Part shown: positions 13,825 through 14,339 of the stretch, piece after piece
How the letters are laid out: every line of letters starts with the position of its first letter
Numbering within the stretch: the stretch's first letter is position 1
NCBI GenBank assembly: GCA_037137555.1
Contig: JBAXKA010000026.1
Span: forward strand, 1-14,339
DNA: 14,339 nt
Source: UBA9630 sp037137555
GTDB lineage: Bacteria > Patescibacteriota > Minisyncoccia > Moranbacterales > UBA2206
Direction: 5' to 3'
Made by a program: the position numbers and the translations under genes
Notes under the pieces: generated by a model
Told to the model about the DNA's origin: nothing
Databases searched by the model: none
What the model saw: the letters and a program-made list of their open reading frames with translations, nothing else

Positions 13825-14339
13825 CTATCCGTCATTCCTGTGTTTTTCTGGAATCAAACTATCCAAACTATTTCGATCTCGTTCCCACCTTGCCGGATTC
13901 TTGTTGATATATTCACGGATCTTGTTCAATGTTTCGTCATTGCGGATTATGTGATCAAAAAAACGCGGTTGCCAGTGGAAACCAATGGGAAATTGTTTGT
14001 TAGCAGTTTTTGAAACGATTGATTTGTATGCCCCAATTATTACAGACAACGAGCATGGTTTTGGTGATATTTCTGACATTTGCGGATATTCCCCCATGTA
14101 GAGACGAGGCAATGCCTCGTCTCTACGGGTGCATTCGTTTAATACATTTTTGTTTATTTCCAAAATTCCATGCACATGATCAGGCATTACCACAAATTGA
14201 TCTAAATTCACAAACGGGAAATGCTGGGGAATTTCTTGCCAGAATTGATGGGCAATTTTGCCAATGTCATTCAAATTCATTTCACCATTTTTTATTTCAC
14301 CAAAAAAATATTCTTTGTCTTGGGTGCAAATTGTCACAA
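13825..14339 (-). CDS. REP-associated tyrosine transposase (RAYT, Y1/HUH), N-terminus beyond the window
   Basis: At least 171 residues of a single-strand DNA transposase of the TnpA-REP group. VTICTQDKEYFFGEI is the usual second beta strand region, so about 20-40 residues lie beyond the right edge; the GTG at 14337 is an internal valine codon, not a start. MPDHVHGIL carries the HUH metal site. IGAYKSIVSK holds the likely catalytic tyrosine, and HWQPRFFDHIIRNDETLNKI plus YINKNPARW are the conserved C-terminal blocks. Between HUH and tyrosine the variable loop ECTRRDEALPRLYMGE is encoded by a perfect 29-base palindrome (14098-14126). The tail IPEKHRNDG comes from what looks like a decayed GTCATTCC...GGAATC repeat. 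Both suggest repeats inserted in frame. Such enzymes mobilise REP palindromes, and a REP doublet lies at 1531-1593. Confidence 0.88.
   Translation of the reverse strand, partial: VTICTQDKEYFFGEIKNGEMNLNDIGKIAHQFWQEIPQHFPFVNLDQFVVMPDHVHGILEINKNVLNECTRRDEALPRLYMGEYPQMSEISPKPCSLSVIIGAYKSIVSKTANKQFPIGFHWQPRFFDHIIRNDETLNKIREYINKNPARWERDRNSLDSLIPEKHRNDG
14098..14126. repeat. Perfect 29-base palindrome inside the transposase frame
   Basis: Fourteen-base arms (GTAGAGACGAGGCA and its complement) flank a single central base. The GTAGAGACG...CGTCTCTAC form is a widespread dispersed repeat type. It is translated in frame into the variable loop of the transposase. Confidence 0.9.

Noticed and set aside
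1..14339. CRISPR array, tRNA, rRNA, prophage or defence island
   Set aside because: No regularly spaced repeats, cloverleaf-like segments or phage/defence genes seen. The repeats present are isolated palindromes.

Overview
The window reads as an AT-rich, compact chromosome segment of a Patescibacteria (CPR)-type bacterium, probably Parcubacteria-like. That placement is inferred from short genes and leaders, few Shine-Dalgarno sites, a nucleoside diphosphate kinase enlarged by insertions, and a Cys-type bL28. No marker here fixes the lineage. Almost everything is on the minus strand; only rpmB (bL28) is on the plus strand. No rRNA, tRNA, CRISPR array or prophage is visible.

Layout, left to right. 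1-1620: the 5' end of an unrecognised minus-strand ORF running off the left edge, a NuoG/HydA-like iron-sulfur protein, and a GIY-YIG nuclease gene whose 3' end is frameshifted in a homopolymer. Two REP-like palindromes lie in the leader of the GIY-YIG gene. 1628-6533: a cell-envelope cluster read leftward: site-2 protease, a GT-C type membrane glycosyltransferase, a large membrane-anchored beta-propeller protein, then a previously unmarked 46-residue hydrophobic peptide, closed by a terminator. 6534-6878: rpmB on the plus strand with its own promoter and a bidirectional terminator. 6879-12096: a housekeeping run ftsK-rodZ-recA-ndk read leftward, starting from a promoter placed so close to ftsK that the mRNA may be leaderless. 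12122-12424: a second unmarked small gene (49 residues, CxCxxC plus one membrane segment) behind a strong promoter, with a terminator-like hairpin between promoter and gene. 12425-13775: a TviB/WbpO-type UDP-sugar dehydrogenase with a good promoter. 13825-14339: a REP-associated (RAYT, Y1/HUH) transposase, cut by the right edge and carrying a perfect 29-base palindrome inside its reading frame.

How it fits together. ftsK, rodZ, recA and ndk serve chromosome segregation, cell shape, recombination and nucleotide supply; the order ftsK-rodZ-recA resembles that of Firmicutes. The glycosyltransferase, propeller protein and UDP-sugar dehydrogenase point to a glycosylated cell surface. The transposase and the dispersed palindromes at both ends look like one RAYT/REP system that has seeded the region. 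Recurrent themes are an extended -10 promoter (TATGnTAnnnT) and promoters packed directly behind terminators. I see no convincing new defence system; the best leads are the hydrogenase-like remnant, the two small membrane genes, the hairpin-controlled leader and the palindrome-bearing transposase.
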